From Actinomycetes bacterium (GTDB lineage Bacteria; Actinomycetota; Acidimicrobiia; Acidimicrobiales; RAAP-2), in NCBI GenBank assembly GCA_021795095.1, contig JAJYPU010000002.1, positions 1 through 64,000 on the forward strand: 64,000 nt of DNA, read 5' to 3'. The position numbers and the translations under genes are program-made. Position 1 is the first letter of the stretch. Each line of letters opens with the position of its first letter. Shown here piece by piece: positions 22,484-30,706 of the stretch. The notes below the pieces were generated by a model. It had not been told where the DNA came from. It was given only the letters and a program-made list of their open reading frames with translations, and ran no database searches.

Positions 22484-23991
22484 TGACGGCGGCACAACCC
22501 GGGGGCCGTGCGGCCTCGATCCCCTTGATGGGCCACGAGGTCGAGCCGACGATGTTCGAGCTCTCCGTGCGAGGCCGCTCGGCGGCCCAGCTGCGCACTA
22601 CCGGGATCGCCCCACGCGCGCTTGAGTCGATGGTGCCCGCGAGTCACCTCAACCCCGAACCCCTCGTGACCGCCGATCTCGCCGAACGCGACCTCGTGGG
22701 CCACGTGACGCGGCTCACGCACCGCCAGTTCTCGGTCGACCTGGGTGCGTACCCGCTGGGATCTTGCACCATGAAGTACAACCCGAAGTTCTGCGACGCG
22801 GTCGCGTCCGACCCGGGACTCGCTTCGGTGCACCCCGGTGCGCCCGCGGCCATGGTCCAGGGTTGGCTCGAACTGCTCGTGACCCTCGAGGAGCGCCTGT
22901 GTGCGATCACTGGCATGGCGGCAGCGACCCTGCAGCCGGCCGCGGGCGCGGCGGGGGAGCTGACCGGGCTGCTGCTGATGCGCGCCTTTCATCACGCCAA
23001 CGGCAACGAGCGGCGTCGCGTGATCATCCCGGACTCCTCGCACGGCACGAACCCGGCTTCGGTGACCCTCGGCGGGTACCAGGTGACGACGGTGCCGTCT
23101 AACGATCGCGGCCTCGTCGACCTGGACGCGTTGCGCGCGGCGCTCGGTCCCGACGTCGCGGGGATCATGCTCACCAACCCCAACACCGTCGGGCTCTTCG
23201 AGGAGCAGATCGTCGAGATCGCCGAGGCGGTCCACGACGTCGGGGGCTTGCTGTACTACGACGGCGCGAACCTGAACGCCATCCTCGGCGTCGTGCGGCC
23301 CGGTGACATGGGCTTTGACATCGTGCATATGAACCTGCACAAGACTTTCGCGACGCCCCACGGGGGTGGCGGGCCCGGGGCGGGACCGGTCGCGGTCTCG
23401 TCACGACTCGAGCAGTTCCTGCCGGGACCACGCGCGACGCGCGTCGATGGTCGCTACGAGTGGGTGACGCCGAGTGCGTCGATCGGCCGGGTGCACGGTT
23501 GGCACGGCAACGCGCTGGTGCTCGCCCGCGCGCTCGCCTACATCGAGGTCCACGGCGGTGCCGGCTTGGAGCGCGTGGCCCAGCACGCCGTCTTGAACGC
23601 CAACTGGCTGCGCCGACGCCTCGCCGACACGCTGCCCGCGGCCTACGACCGGCCCTGCATGCACGAGTGCGTGCTGACCGCCACGTCGGTGAAGACGGCC
23701 CACGGGGTGCGAGGTCTCGACATCGCCAAGGCTCTCCTGGACGAGGGGTTCCACGCGCCCACGGTCTACTTCCCCCTGATCGTCGACGAGGCCCTGATGT
23801 TCGAGCCGACCGAGACCGAGAGTCCCCAGACCCTCGAGGCGCTCGCCGCCGCGGTCGAGTCAATCGTCGCGCGAGCGGCCACGGACCCCGAGTCGTTGCA
23901 CCGCGCGCCGACGCACACCCCGGTGTCGCGCGTGGACGAGGCCCGCGCGGCGCGCCACCTGATCGCGACCGAGGACGACGCCGAGCGCTGA
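22480..23991 (+). CDS. gcvPB: Glycine dehydrogenase (decarboxylating) subunit 2
   Basis: This 503-aa protein (GTG at 22480, or ATG at 22483) holds the PLP site: MNLHKTFATPHGGGGPGAGPV with the Schiff-base Lys near residue 287. Also seen are YPLGSCTMKYNPK, LQPAAGAAGELTGLLLMRAFH, IPDSSHGTNPASV and LTNPNTVGLFEEQI. It works with GcvPA as a heterodimer. Only the dihydrolipoyl dehydrogenase needed to finish the complex is missing from the window. Confidence 0.95.
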   Translation: MMTAAQPGGRAASIPLMGHEVEPTMFELSVRGRSAAQLRTTGIAPRALESMVPASHLNPEPLVTADLAERDLVGHVTRLTHRQFSVDLGAYPLGSCTMKYNPKFCDAVASDPGLASVHPGAPAAMVQGWLELLVTLEERLCAITGMAAATLQPAAGAAGELTGLLLMRAFHHANGNERRRVIIPDSSHGTNPASVTLGGYQVTTVPSNDRGLVDLDALRAALGPDVAGIMLTNPNTVGLFEEQIVEIAEAVHDVGGLLYYDGANLNAILGVVRPGDMGFDIVHMNLHKTFATPHGGGGPGAGPVAVSSRLEQFLPGPRATRVDGRYEWVTPSASIGRVHGWHGNALVLARALAYIEVHGGAGLERVAQHAVLNANWLRRRLADTLPAAYDRPCMHECVLTATSVKTAHGVRGLDIAKALLDEGFHAPTVYFPLIVDEALMFEPTETESPQTLEALAAAVESIVARAATDPESLHRAPTHTPVSRVDEARAARHLIATEDDAER

Positions 23992-24029
23992 GGCGTCGAC
24001 ATCGCTCGTTGGAGAGCGTTGAAGCCCGG

Positions 24030-24035
24030 TACCAT
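24030..24035 (+). promoter_or_regulatory. -10 hexamer TACCAT of the glutamine amidotransferase gene
   Basis: Six bases separate it from the ATG at 24042, which rules out the long upstream open frame that runs antisense-like through gcvPB. Confidence 0.6.
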
Positions 24036-24041
24036 GGCCTC

Positions 24042-24788
24042 ATGGACGCACCCCTGATCGGCGTGACGGGCCGACGGTGGCCGGCGGCGCGCCTCGGCAC
24101 GGCGGTGCCGCTCGCGATGTCGGGGCTCAGTGTTGACGTCCACTTCGCCGACTACGCCGCGTCCATCGCGGCCGCCGGGGGCGTGCCCGTCCAGCTGACG
24201 CGCGACGCGCCAGTGTCTGACCTGGTGAGCCGGCTCGACGGCCTCGTGTTGAGCGGGGGCGCCGACGTCGAGCCCGCCCGCTACGGCGCCCAACCCGAGG
24301 CCGACCTCGGTGAGGTCGAACCCGAGCGCGACGCCTGGGAACTCGAGCTGCTTGCGGCGGCGGCCTCGCTCGACCTGCCGGTGCTCGGGGTCTGTCGGGG
24401 TCTGCAACTGCTCAACGTCGCGTACGGCGGGACGCTGCGCCAGCACGTCGAACTCGACGAGGGCGCCGGGCATCCCCAGTGGGACGTCGACGGGCGGGTC
24501 GCGACCCACGAGGTCACCACCGTTGCGGGAACGGCGCTGCGCGGGCTCGTGGGGGTCTCACTCGGGGTCAACTCACTTCACCATCAGGTCGTCGAGACGG
24601 TCGGTGGGGGACTGGTGGTGACGGCCCACGCCAGTGACGACGTGGTCGAGGGGCTCGAGACGAGCGACGGTCGCATCCTCGCCGTCCAGTGGCATCCCGA
24701 GCTGCTCGCCAAGCCCGACCCGACCTTCACGTGGATCGTCGAGCGAAGCCGTCGTTACCGTGCCCGACGTCCGCTCAGCGCAGGGTGA
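24042..24788 (+). CDS. Class I glutamine amidotransferase, PuuD-like gamma-glutamyl hydrolase
   Basis: The protein has 248 aa. The triad is readable: Cys118 in VLGVCRGLQLLNVAYGG, and His218 and Glu220 in VQWHPEL. GLVLSGGADVEPARYG and LGVNSLHHQ are typical of peptidase C26, of which PuuD hydrolyses gamma-glutamyl-GABA in putrescine breakdown. No other putrescine genes are nearby, so the true substrate may be another gamma-glutamyl compound. It is alone on the plus strand and its end overlaps the convergent crcB by 14 bp. Confidence 0.85.
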   Translation: MDAPLIGVTGRRWPAARLGTAVPLAMSGLSVDVHFADYAASIAAAGGVPVQLTRDAPVSDLVSRLDGLVLSGGADVEPARYGAQPEADLGEVEPERDAWELELLAAAASLDLPVLGVCRGLQLLNVAYGGTLRQHVELDEGAGHPQWDVDGRVATHEVTTVAGTALRGLVGVSLGVNSLHHQVVETVGGGLVVTAHASDDVVEGLETSDGRILAVQWHPELLAKPDPTFTWIVERSRRYRARRPLSAG

Positions 24789-25137
24789 TCGACATACCCA
24801 GGGCGAAACCGAGTCCCGAGAGTACCGGGGTCGCGACCACGATCGCCGCGGCGTAGCCCCAGTGGTGCTCGCGCTGGAGCAGCGCTGGGACCGCGAAGGC
24901 CGACGAGAAGGTCGTGAGCCCACCGCAGAAGCCCGTGAGCAGGATCGCGTGGATGTGCGCGTCGCTCGAGGCGCTCAGTCGGTAGACGATCCAGCCGGCG
25001 ACAAAGGCCCCGAGCACGTTGGCCGCGACCGTTGCCCAAGGACGGCGGGTCGGGTGATGGCGTCGCACGAGGTACTCCATGACGAAGCGCAGGGCGGCGC
25101 CCAGCGCGCCCGCCACGGTGAGGAGGGCGAGCGTCAT
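24775..25137 (-). CDS. crcB: Fluoride exporter CrcB/Fluc, second subunit gene
   Basis: This 120-aa protein has four hydrophobic helices. The channel signature GFCGGLTTFSSAFAVPALL (TM3 break with the T-T-F-S-S track) and the N-terminal GALGAALRFVMEYLV with the conserved Arg are intact. The true start is the ATG at 25137, in a 4-bp overlap with the upstream crcB; the frame extends further but there it shadows that gene. Fluc channels are dual-topology dimers, and a pair of different subunits usually forms an antiparallel heterodimer. Confidence 0.93.
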   Translation of the reverse strand: MTLALLTVAGALGAALRFVMEYLVRRHHPTRRPWATVAANVLGAFVAGWIVYRLSASSDAHIHAILLTGFCGGLTTFSSAFAVPALLQREHHWGYAAAIVVATPVLSGLGFALGMSITLR

Positions 25138-25550
25138 GGGTGGTGGCTCAGTCCGAGCCAGGCGGCGAGGACGCCGCTCGCGAGCGAGCAAACGGCGACC
25201 CCAAGGGCAATGGGCACCGAGAGGTGCCAGATCGCTGCCCACGCGACCACCAGGCTCGAGTAGGAAGTGAAGCCACCGAGGAGCCCGGTGATCAGGAGCA
25301 GGCGCCATGGGTCGTTCGGGTCGTGGGCGCGCAACGCCGTGCGCAGCAGCCAGGTCGCGACGTAGACGCCCAGCACGTTGATAACGAGCAGGACCCACGG
25401 GACTTGGGTCGTCCAGTCCGTCGAGCTCGTCGGGATGTGTTGGAGTTTGAGCGCCAGGTCCCGGATGACCGTGCCGACGCCGCCACCAGCGAGAACAGCA
25501 CCGAGGGCCAACGCGAACCGTTTGGGAGGCAGGGTGAGATTGGCCGGCAT
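25134..25550 (-). CDS. crcB: Fluoride exporter CrcB/Fluc, first subunit gene
   Basis: This 138-aa, four-helix protein has GLLGGFTSYSSLVVAWAAI as the selectivity signature and GGGVGTVIRDLALKL with the conserved Arg of the first helix. The N-terminus is slightly longer than in its partner. A TAGCCT hexamer (25561-25566, minus strand) lies 10 nt before the ATG, implying a leader of only a few bases. I looked for the conserved parts of the fluoride riboswitch in the 130 bp upstream and did not see them. Confidence 0.92.
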   Translation of the reverse strand: MPANLTLPPKRFALALGAVLAGGGVGTVIRDLALKLQHIPTSSTDWTTQVPWVLLVINVLGVYVATWLLRTALRAHDPNDPWRLLLITGLLGGFTSYSSLVVAWAAIWHLSVPIALGVAVCSLASGVLAAWLGLSHHP

Positions 25551-25668
25551 CTGCCTGGGTAGGCTAGTCGGTCGGATCGTGCTAGCCGGTTCGCGTCGCC
25601 TCGCCAGGTCGTTCTCAACGTCACTTTACATAACGTACATTATCGGCGGTAGATCTCAAACTTCCTGG

Positions 25669-25674
25669 TATAGT
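25669..25674 (+). promoter_or_regulatory. -10 hexamer TATAGT of the secreted protein gene
   Basis: Six bases (GTCGTC) lie between it and the GTG at 25681. It is the best match to TATAAT among such sites here, and the region before it is AT-rich. Confidence 0.7.
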
Positions 25675-25680
25675 GTCGTC

Positions 25681-26076
25681 GTGCGCCCAGTCCTTGCGTC
25701 CATCGTTTTCGCCGTGGCTTCGCTCGGTCTTTTCTCGGCGCCCGTGGCGGCGGATCCACCTTCGGCCCGGATTGTGTTGTCCTTCGACTTCAGTGACAAC
25801 TCAGTTGCGCCCGCCGTCTCTAACGGGGTCTTTCATATCGCCACTGACGTGCTGCCCGAAGGCACGCGCGGCGTCGTGCGCATGATCGCCATTGCACCGG
25901 CCGACGCCGGCGTGTCCAACCTGCTCTGTCGCTTCCAGAACGTCGTGAAGAGCCGCGTTGAGTGTGGCTTCAACTTCACCGTGGCCGGCACGTGGTTGAT
26001 TCGTGCCCAGTACGCGCCGGACCTCTCGTCGCCGATCGCCTTCACGTCGGGCACGAGCATCCGCGTCGGCGACTGA
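25681..26076 (+). CDS. Small secreted protein of unknown function
   Basis: This 131-aa protein from GTG has a clear Sec signal peptide: MRPVLASIVFAVASLGLFSA, then PVAA, with likely cleavage after AVAA near residue 24. The mature part is about 107 aa, strand-rich, with two Cys (LLCRFQ, VECGFNF) that may form a disulfide, and ends TWLIRAQYAPDLSSPIAFTS. The layout suggests an immunoglobulin-like beta-sandwich. I do not recognise the family. Confidence 0.8.
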   Translation: MRPVLASIVFAVASLGLFSAPVAADPPSARIVLSFDFSDNSVAPAVSNGVFHIATDVLPEGTRGVVRMIAIAPADAGVSNLLCRFQNVVKSRVECGFNFTVAGTWLIRAQYAPDLSSPIAFTSGTSIRVGD

Positions 26077-26182
26077 CCCCACCTCGACGAGCGTCGAGGA
26101 ATCGTGTATCGCGTTTCGAAACATCGTTCCTGACCCTCGCTCGCCACGTGCTCCCTCGTGGGACGTCGCGTGAGCGGCGTTC

Positions 26183-26188
26183 TACACT
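26183..26188 (+). promoter_or_regulatory. -10 hexamer TACACT of the SDR gene
   Basis: Six bases separate it from the ATG at 26195. Confidence 0.6.
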
Positions 26189-26194
26189 TCGCAT

Positions 26195-26959
26195 ATGAAC
26201 GAACTCTTCGATGTCTCGGGCAAGGTCGTACTCGTCACCGGTGGCAGCCGCGGGATTGGCGAGATGATCGCTCGCGGATTCGTCGAGGCCGGGGCGTCGG
26301 TCATCATCACCTCGCGCAAGGCGGACGCCTGCGAAGCCCTGGCGAACGAGCTGTCCGCGTTCGGCCCGTGTCGGGCAATCGCGGCGGACCTCTCCAAGCC
26401 CGACGAATGCGCTCGACTTGCCGAGGAGGTCGGCGATTCAGGTCGCCTCGACGTGCTCGTGAACAACGCCGGCGCGACCTGGGGCGCGCCCATGGCCGAC
26501 TACGACGAGGCGGCCTTCGAGCGGGTCCTGTCGCTCAACGTCAAGGGGGTTTTTCACCTGACCAAGTTCGCCCGCCCGTTGCTCGAGGCCTCGGCCACTG
26601 CGACCGACCCGTCGCGAGTGATCAACATCGGGTCGATCGACGGACTGCACGTGCCAGCGATGGAGACGTACGCCTATTCAGCATCCAAGGCCGCAGTCCA
26701 CCAACTCACCCGCCACCTCGCCAAGGCACTCGCACCGCTCGTGACGGTCAACGCCATCGCGCCGGGGCCCTTCGAGTCCAAGATGATGCACGCCACCCTC
26801 GAGGCGTTCGGCGACCAGATAGCCCAGTCGGCGCCGATGCGTCGGATCGGTCAGCCGTCGGATATGGCCGGGGCCGCGATCTTCCTCGCGTCGCCCGCCG
26901 CCAGCTACATCACCGGCGTGATCCTGCCCGTCGACGGAGGGATCGCGACGCTCGCCTAG
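26195..26959 (+). CDS. Short-chain dehydrogenase/reductase
   Basis: The protein has 254 aa. The classic SDR set is complete: TGGSRGIGE (NADP(H) loop, residues about 13-21), DLSKPDE, NNAGATWG, catalytic Ser in INIGSIDG, and Y-x3-K in AYSASKAAVHQLTR. The C-terminal SYITGVILPVDGG is typical of 3-oxoacyl-ACP reductase/RhlG-like members. The substrate is unknown. It ends 4 bp into the convergent htrA gene. Confidence 0.9.
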   Translation: MNELFDVSGKVVLVTGGSRGIGEMIARGFVEAGASVIITSRKADACEALANELSAFGPCRAIAADLSKPDECARLAEEVGDSGRLDVLVNNAGATWGAPMADYDEAAFERVLSLNVKGVFHLTKFARPLLEASATATDPSRVINIGSIDGLHVPAMETYAYSASKAAVHQLTRHLAKALAPLVTVNAIAPGPFESKMMHATLEAFGDQIAQSAPMRRIGQPSDMAGAAIFLASPAASYITGVILPVDGGIATLA

Positions 26960-28359
26960 GAGTGCTGGCGCCCGAGTACGACCGTGAGGGTGAGGTGCTT
27001 CGTGGCGCGCACGATGCCGAGCTTGATGGTGTCACCCGGGTGCAGGTCGGAGAGCACGCTCGTGAGGTCCTGGGTGTTGTTGATGGTCGTGCCGTTGAGC
27101 GACACGATGACGTCACCCTGTCGCACGCCGGCGCGAGCGGCGCCAGTGTTGGCGATGACGCTCATCACCACCGCCCCGGTCGAGACCGTGAAGCCGTACT
27201 GCAACTGCAGGGTCGGGGTCATCGACATGACCTCGACACCGATGAAGGCGCCGTGGTTGACAACGCTCTGGCCAGCCTCAAGCGACTTGAGCAGCGACTC
27301 GATCGTGGAGACCGGGATCGCGAAGCCGATGTTCTGGGCGCTGGTCCCGTCGGGCAACGTGCCGGCGACCGCGGTGTTCATCCCGATCACGTCGCCGCGA
27401 GCGTCGAGCAATGGTCCACCGGAGTTGCCGGGGTTGATCGCCGCGTCGGTCTGGATCATGTTGCTGAGGGTCTCAGAGCTCGAGGACGTGCCCGCGGTCA
27501 CGGTGCGTCCGAGGGCCGAGACGATGCCCTGGGTCACCGTCGGGGTTCCCGCCGCGAGTCCGAGGGCGTTGCCGATCGCGACGACCGCGTCACCGACGAC
27601 GAGCGCGTTGGAGTTGCCAAAGGTCACCGTCGGTAGGCCCGAGGCGCCATTGATTCGAATCAGCGCAACGTCGTCGATCGGGTTGGTGCCGATGAGGGTC
27701 GCGGGCAGACTCGTGGTCGAACCGGAACGGGTCACGGTGATCGTCCCGCCGCCGACGGCGGCCGCGATCACGTGGTTGTTCGTGATGACGAGGCCGTTCG
27801 ACGAGATGATCATGCCCGTTCCCTGGTCCTCGGTCCCCTGGCCCTTCACATCGATGGAGACGATGGCCGGCAGGACGCGCTGGACGAGAGTCGGGATCGT
27901 GAGCCCGGTGGGCAGGACCGCACCGGTCGGCGCGTTGGACACGGCGTTGATCGTTACGCCGGGTGTGCCGCTCGATGACGAGGCGCTGAAGTGGCCAGCA
28001 AGCCCACCGACCAGGGCAGCGACCAGCAGCAACGAGATGCGTGAGGACCACGGCGAGCGAGGTGACGAGCGGATCGGGATCGGTGGCTCGCCATTGGTTC
28101 CGAACGCGCCCGTGGGCGCTGCGATCGACTCACCGGTCTTTTGGCCGGAGGGCTCACCGAGCGACGGCGCGGCGGCTGCGTCCGTGGTCTCACCTGGTGA
28201 CGGCGCAACGGAGGCTGTGGTCGTGGTCTCTTCGGGCGACGGTGGCGTCACGTCATCGTCGGGCGTGGCGGGCGCCACCCACGACGCAAGGTAGTCGAAC
28301 GATGCCGGGCCGCCGCTTGGGCGACCACTGTCCTCGGATGACGGTGGAAATTCGCTCAC
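26956..28359 (-). CDS. htrA: HtrA-like membrane-anchored serine protease with PDZ domain
   Basis: The protein has 467 aa from GTG. Residues 1-105 are cytoplasmic and rich in P, S, T and E. One TM helix spans about 108-124 (ISLLLVAALVGGLAG). The trypsin-like domain carries the triad His196 (VITNNHVIAA), Asp230 (DDVALIRI) and Ser313 (NPGNSGGPL). A single PDZ domain lies near 370-460 (GVRQGDVIVSLNGTTI). This is the organisation of actinobacterial PepD/HtrA proteins, which handle misfolded extracytoplasmic proteins. It is transcribed divergently from the Arg-rich protein gene. Confidence 0.94.
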   Translation of the reverse strand: MSEFPPSSEDSGRPSGGPASFDYLASWVAPATPDDDVTPPSPEETTTTASVAPSPGETTDAAAAPSLGEPSGQKTGESIAAPTGAFGTNGEPPIPIRSSPRSPWSSRISLLLVAALVGGLAGHFSASSSSGTPGVTINAVSNAPTGAVLPTGLTIPTLVQRVLPAIVSIDVKGQGTEDQGTGMIISSNGLVITNNHVIAAAVGGGTITVTRSGSTTSLPATLIGTNPIDDVALIRINGASGLPTVTFGNSNALVVGDAVVAIGNALGLAAGTPTVTQGIVSALGRTVTAGTSSSSETLSNMIQTDAAINPGNSGGPLLDARGDVIGMNTAVAGTLPDGTSAQNIGFAIPVSTIESLLKSLEAGQSVVNHGAFIGVEVMSMTPTLQLQYGFTVSTGAVVMSVIANTGAARAGVRQGDVIVSLNGTTINNTQDLTSVLSDLHPGDTIKLGIVRATKHLTLTVVLGRQHS

Positions 28360-28365
28360 GTCCTC

Positions 28366-28371
28366 ATGCTA
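28366..28371 (-). promoter_or_regulatory. -10 hexamer TAGCAT of htrA
   Basis: Minus strand; six bases (GAGGAC) before the GTG at 28359. GAGGAC could also act as a weak ribosome site. Confidence 0.55.
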
Positions 28372-28431
28372 GACATCGCAACGTAATAATCGGCTAAACG
28401 GGAGCGAAATGTTCCTCATGACGAAACCGAG

Positions 28432-28437
28432 TAGATT
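28432..28437 (+). promoter_or_regulatory. -10 hexamer TAGATT of the Arg-rich protein gene
   Basis: Eight bases separate it from the ATG at 28446, the widest spacing in the set. Confidence 0.5.
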
Positions 28438-28445
28438 AGTGCCCT

Positions 28446-29768
28446 ATGCCTCGTCGCATCGAGATCGAAATTACTAGTTTGCAGGGTGACGTCGCCACGT
28501 GGCGCGCCGCCGGCGCGAAGATGCCCAAGGGGGTGCTCAACGTCGATTTGGTGCCCGGTGGGCCCGTCGTCGGTGGCGTCTACCGGGCGGACATCGAGCA
28601 GTACATGGAGGGGCTCGAGGTCGTCTCGGTCATGCCGCCCAAGACTGCGTCGCCGCTCGACCCGCGCAAAGAGCGCATCGAGTTGCTGCCGAGCACCAAG
28701 TCTGTCCCCGACGTCGTGGTGACCTACGCGACCAAGGGTCGTGGTCCGCGTCGCGACAGCGACCGTGACAGCGCCCGTGGCGCACGTGGCGCCGGCCGTG
28801 ATGGCGCACGGCGCGAGGAGTCGCGTCGACCCTCCAGTCGGCCAGCCCGTGACGGCGCCGCGTCGAATGACCGACCCGATCTCACCGACCGATCCGCCCG
28901 CCCCGAGCGCGGCGCCCGCCCCGAGCGCACTGAGCGCCCGAGCCGTGGCGCGCGTCCCGCTGGCCGCGGAGCCCGCCCCGAGCGTCCGGCTCGTCCCGCC
29001 GGTCCCCCGGTCACGACGACGCATCGCAACGCGCTGCTCGCGACGCTGTCGCCCGAGCAGTTGCCCGTCGCTGAGCAGCTCCTACGCGGGGGTATCCCCG
29101 CGGTGCGCGCCGCCGTGGCTGAGCAGAACAAGAACGCGACGGCTCAAGGCCGTCCGACCGTGGACCCCGTGACCATCGACCGCATCGCCGAGGAACTGCT
29201 CGGACGGACCAATCTGGCGATGTGGAAGGACCGGGCCGCCGGCGGCATCGCCGCTGGTCGCGAGCTACGTCTGCGCGATCTGCGCGCGGTGGTGACGTCG
29301 GCCAAGACCGTCTCACTTGACGACGAGGCACGTACCCAGCTCAAGGAGCTGCAGGCTTCCCTAACCGCGCGCCTCGAGGCGCTGCGGACCCAGTGGGTTG
29401 AGAAGCTTGAAGCTGCGGTCGCCGCGGAGAACCCCGTGACGGCTCTCGAGCTCGTGGTCCGCCCGCCGGACATGTCCACGCGCATCAGCGCGGAGATGGC
29501 GACCAAGGTGATCGCGCTGGTCTCGTCCTCGCTCACCGCCGAGCAAGAGCCCGCTCGCTGGCGTGAGATCGTGACCCTGGCGGCCGAAACGTCGATCCGG
29601 CGCAACGTCAAGCCGGTCGGGATCCCCGAAGACGCCGAGTGTCACGCGCTCGCGGTGAAGAACGCCGGCGCGATTCCCGAGCTGGCCAAGCTGCTCGGGA
29701 TGAAGGTTCCGCCACCGCCGCCGATCGCGCGTCCGACGCGCCGTCCGGCTACTCGTCGCCCAGCGTAA
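28446..29768 (+). CDS. Unknown protein with basic disordered linker
   Basis: This 440-aa protein is not recognised. Residues 1-95 form an ordered N-terminal part (IEIEITSLQGDVATWRAAGAK through IELLPSTKSVPDVVVTYATK). Residues about 97-192 are low-complexity and dominated by R, G, A, P, E and S (RPERGARPERTERPSRGAR). From about 195 onward it is helical (ALLATLSPEQLPVAEQLLRGG, ELLGRTNLAMWKDRA, QLKELQASLTARLEALRTQW), ending in a Pro/Arg tail PPPPPIARPTRRPATRR. The middle resembles the linker of the TPR protein at 5581. RNA binding is a guess from composition. Confidence 0.8.
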   Translation: MPRRIEIEITSLQGDVATWRAAGAKMPKGVLNVDLVPGGPVVGGVYRADIEQYMEGLEVVSVMPPKTASPLDPRKERIELLPSTKSVPDVVVTYATKGRGPRRDSDRDSARGARGAGRDGARREESRRPSSRPARDGAASNDRPDLTDRSARPERGARPERTERPSRGARPAGRGARPERPARPAGPPVTTTHRNALLATLSPEQLPVAEQLLRGGIPAVRAAVAEQNKNATAQGRPTVDPVTIDRIAEELLGRTNLAMWKDRAAGGIAAGRELRLRDLRAVVTSAKTVSLDDEARTQLKELQASLTARLEALRTQWVEKLEAAVAAENPVTALELVVRPPDMSTRISAEMATKVIALVSSSLTAEQEPARWREIVTLAAETSIRRNVKPVGIPEDAECHALAVKNAGAIPELAKLLGMKVPPPPPIARPTRRPATRRPA

Positions 29769-30141
29769 GCAGTCGCGCCTTCCAGCCGACCGACTCATAG
29801 AGCGACTTCATCGCCCGGTCTCCGGGTAGCGCTAGTGCGTCTCGTGCGTTGGCCTCCTGTCGCGCGAGCGTGACGAGTGCACGTCCCCTCCCCTGGAGTC
29901 GGTGCGCGGGGTCGACGTAGAGCGCGAGGATCACTCGGTGAGAAACGATCATGATCGACGCCGCGTCATCGCTCCAGAGCGAACCCGCCGCGGCGAAAGA
30001 GCTGAGCATCGCCTCGGGTTCGACGCCGCCGAGTACGTCCTCGAGATAGCGGGACCCGCCACGTCGACCGGCCACGTCATCGATGGCGTGGCGCCACACA
30101 CCGGCCAGCTGCGCTGTCACGGCGCCCGCGCGTTCGATCAT
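29749..30141 (-). CDS. GNAT-like acetyltransferase
   Basis: The protein has 130 aa from the ATG at 30141. The acetyl-CoA loop is DPAHRLQGRGRALVTLARQEA, followed by MKSLYESVGWKARLL, both typical of GNAT. Upstream in frame, the translation SRLRLVERDRVGA looks like a natural first GNAT strand, but it overlaps the preceding stop and has no ATG, GTG or TTG start nearby (a CTG is at 30183), so the true N-terminus may be longer. Its end overlaps the convergent Arg-rich protein gene by 20 bp. Confidence 0.7.
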   Translation of the reverse strand: MIERAGAVTAQLAGVWRHAIDDVAGRRGGSRYLEDVLGGVEPEAMLSSFAAAGSLWSDDAASIMIVSHRVILALYVDPAHRLQGRGRALVTLARQEANARDALALPGDRAMKSLYESVGWKARLLTLGDE

Positions 30142-30164
30142 GGCGCCGACCCGGTCCCGCTCGA

Positions 30165-30635
30165 CTAGACGCAGTCGCGACAGAGCATGTGCGCCGAATC
30201 GGCCAGCTGGCTCGTCTTCTTCAGCAGCCGGCAGGACGAACACCGGAACTCGTCGTCCTGCTTGGGCAGGATCGCCTCGGCAACGTCGACACCCAACTCG
30301 GGATCGCTGACCTCGTCGTCGTCCTCTGGCACGCTGGTGCGAAGGATCGTCTCGGCGAGCACCTCGTCCAGGGCCAGTTCCACGTCGGAGTCGTCGACCA
30401 CGTCGTCGTCGTCCTCGATGATCGCGACGGCCACTTCGACGACGTCCTCTGCGTCCTCTGCGTCCTCGACGATGTCAGCGTCCTCGGCGGCCTCGTCGAC
30501 GTCCAGCTCGTCGACCTCCAGGTCGTCGGTGTCGAGCTCGTCGGCGTCGATGTCGTCGCCCACGATCTCCTCGTCGAAGCCCTCCGCGAGCTCCTCTTCG
30601 TCGAACACCTCGTCGTTATCGCTGTCGCGCACCAT
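30165..30635 (-). CDS. DUF4193-like protein with long acidic tract and C-terminal zinc ribbon
   Basis: The protein has 156 aa. Residues 1-100 consist mostly of D, E, V and A (for example VVEVAVAIIEDDDDVVDD). The C-terminus has a treble-clef-like CSSCRLLKKTSQLADSAHMLCRDC with two CxxC pairs, as in actinobacterial DUF4193 proteins, which are normally about 100 aa. The acidic part is longer than usual. A GAGGGA ribosome site and a TACACT hexamer (30661-30666, minus strand) precede it. The function is unknown. Confidence 0.8.
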   Translation of the reverse strand: MVRDSDNDEVFDEEELAEGFDEEIVGDDIDADELDTDDLEVDELDVDEAAEDADIVEDAEDAEDVVEVAVAIIEDDDDVVDDSDVELALDEVLAETILRTSVPEDDDEVSDPELGVDVAEAILPKQDDEFRCSSCRLLKKTSQLADSAHMLCRDCV

Positions 30636-30706
30636 CTAATTCCCTCTCAGTAGCGCTGGCAGTGTAGAACCTTTTTGCGCCGGCGTGCGGGACCCTGGGG
30701 AATCTG

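Noticed and set aside
25551..25680. Fluoride riboswitch before the crcB pair
   Set aside because: The conserved segments of the crcB RNA motif are not seen on the minus strand of this stretch.
26158..27636. 492-codon plus-strand frame across the SDR and htrA genes
   Set aside because: It overlaps two well-supported genes in another frame and its translation is R, H, G and D-rich shadow sequence.
26984..28294. 436-codon plus-strand frame opposite htrA
   Set aside because: It is antisense to htrA throughout, and the protease domains on the minus strand are unmistakable.
30187..30653. Two plus-strand frames, one almost all Ser/Thr and one Val/Leu/Asp-rich
   Set aside because: They are the complement of the acidic tract of the DUF4193 protein; low complexity in the DNA yields open frames on both strands.
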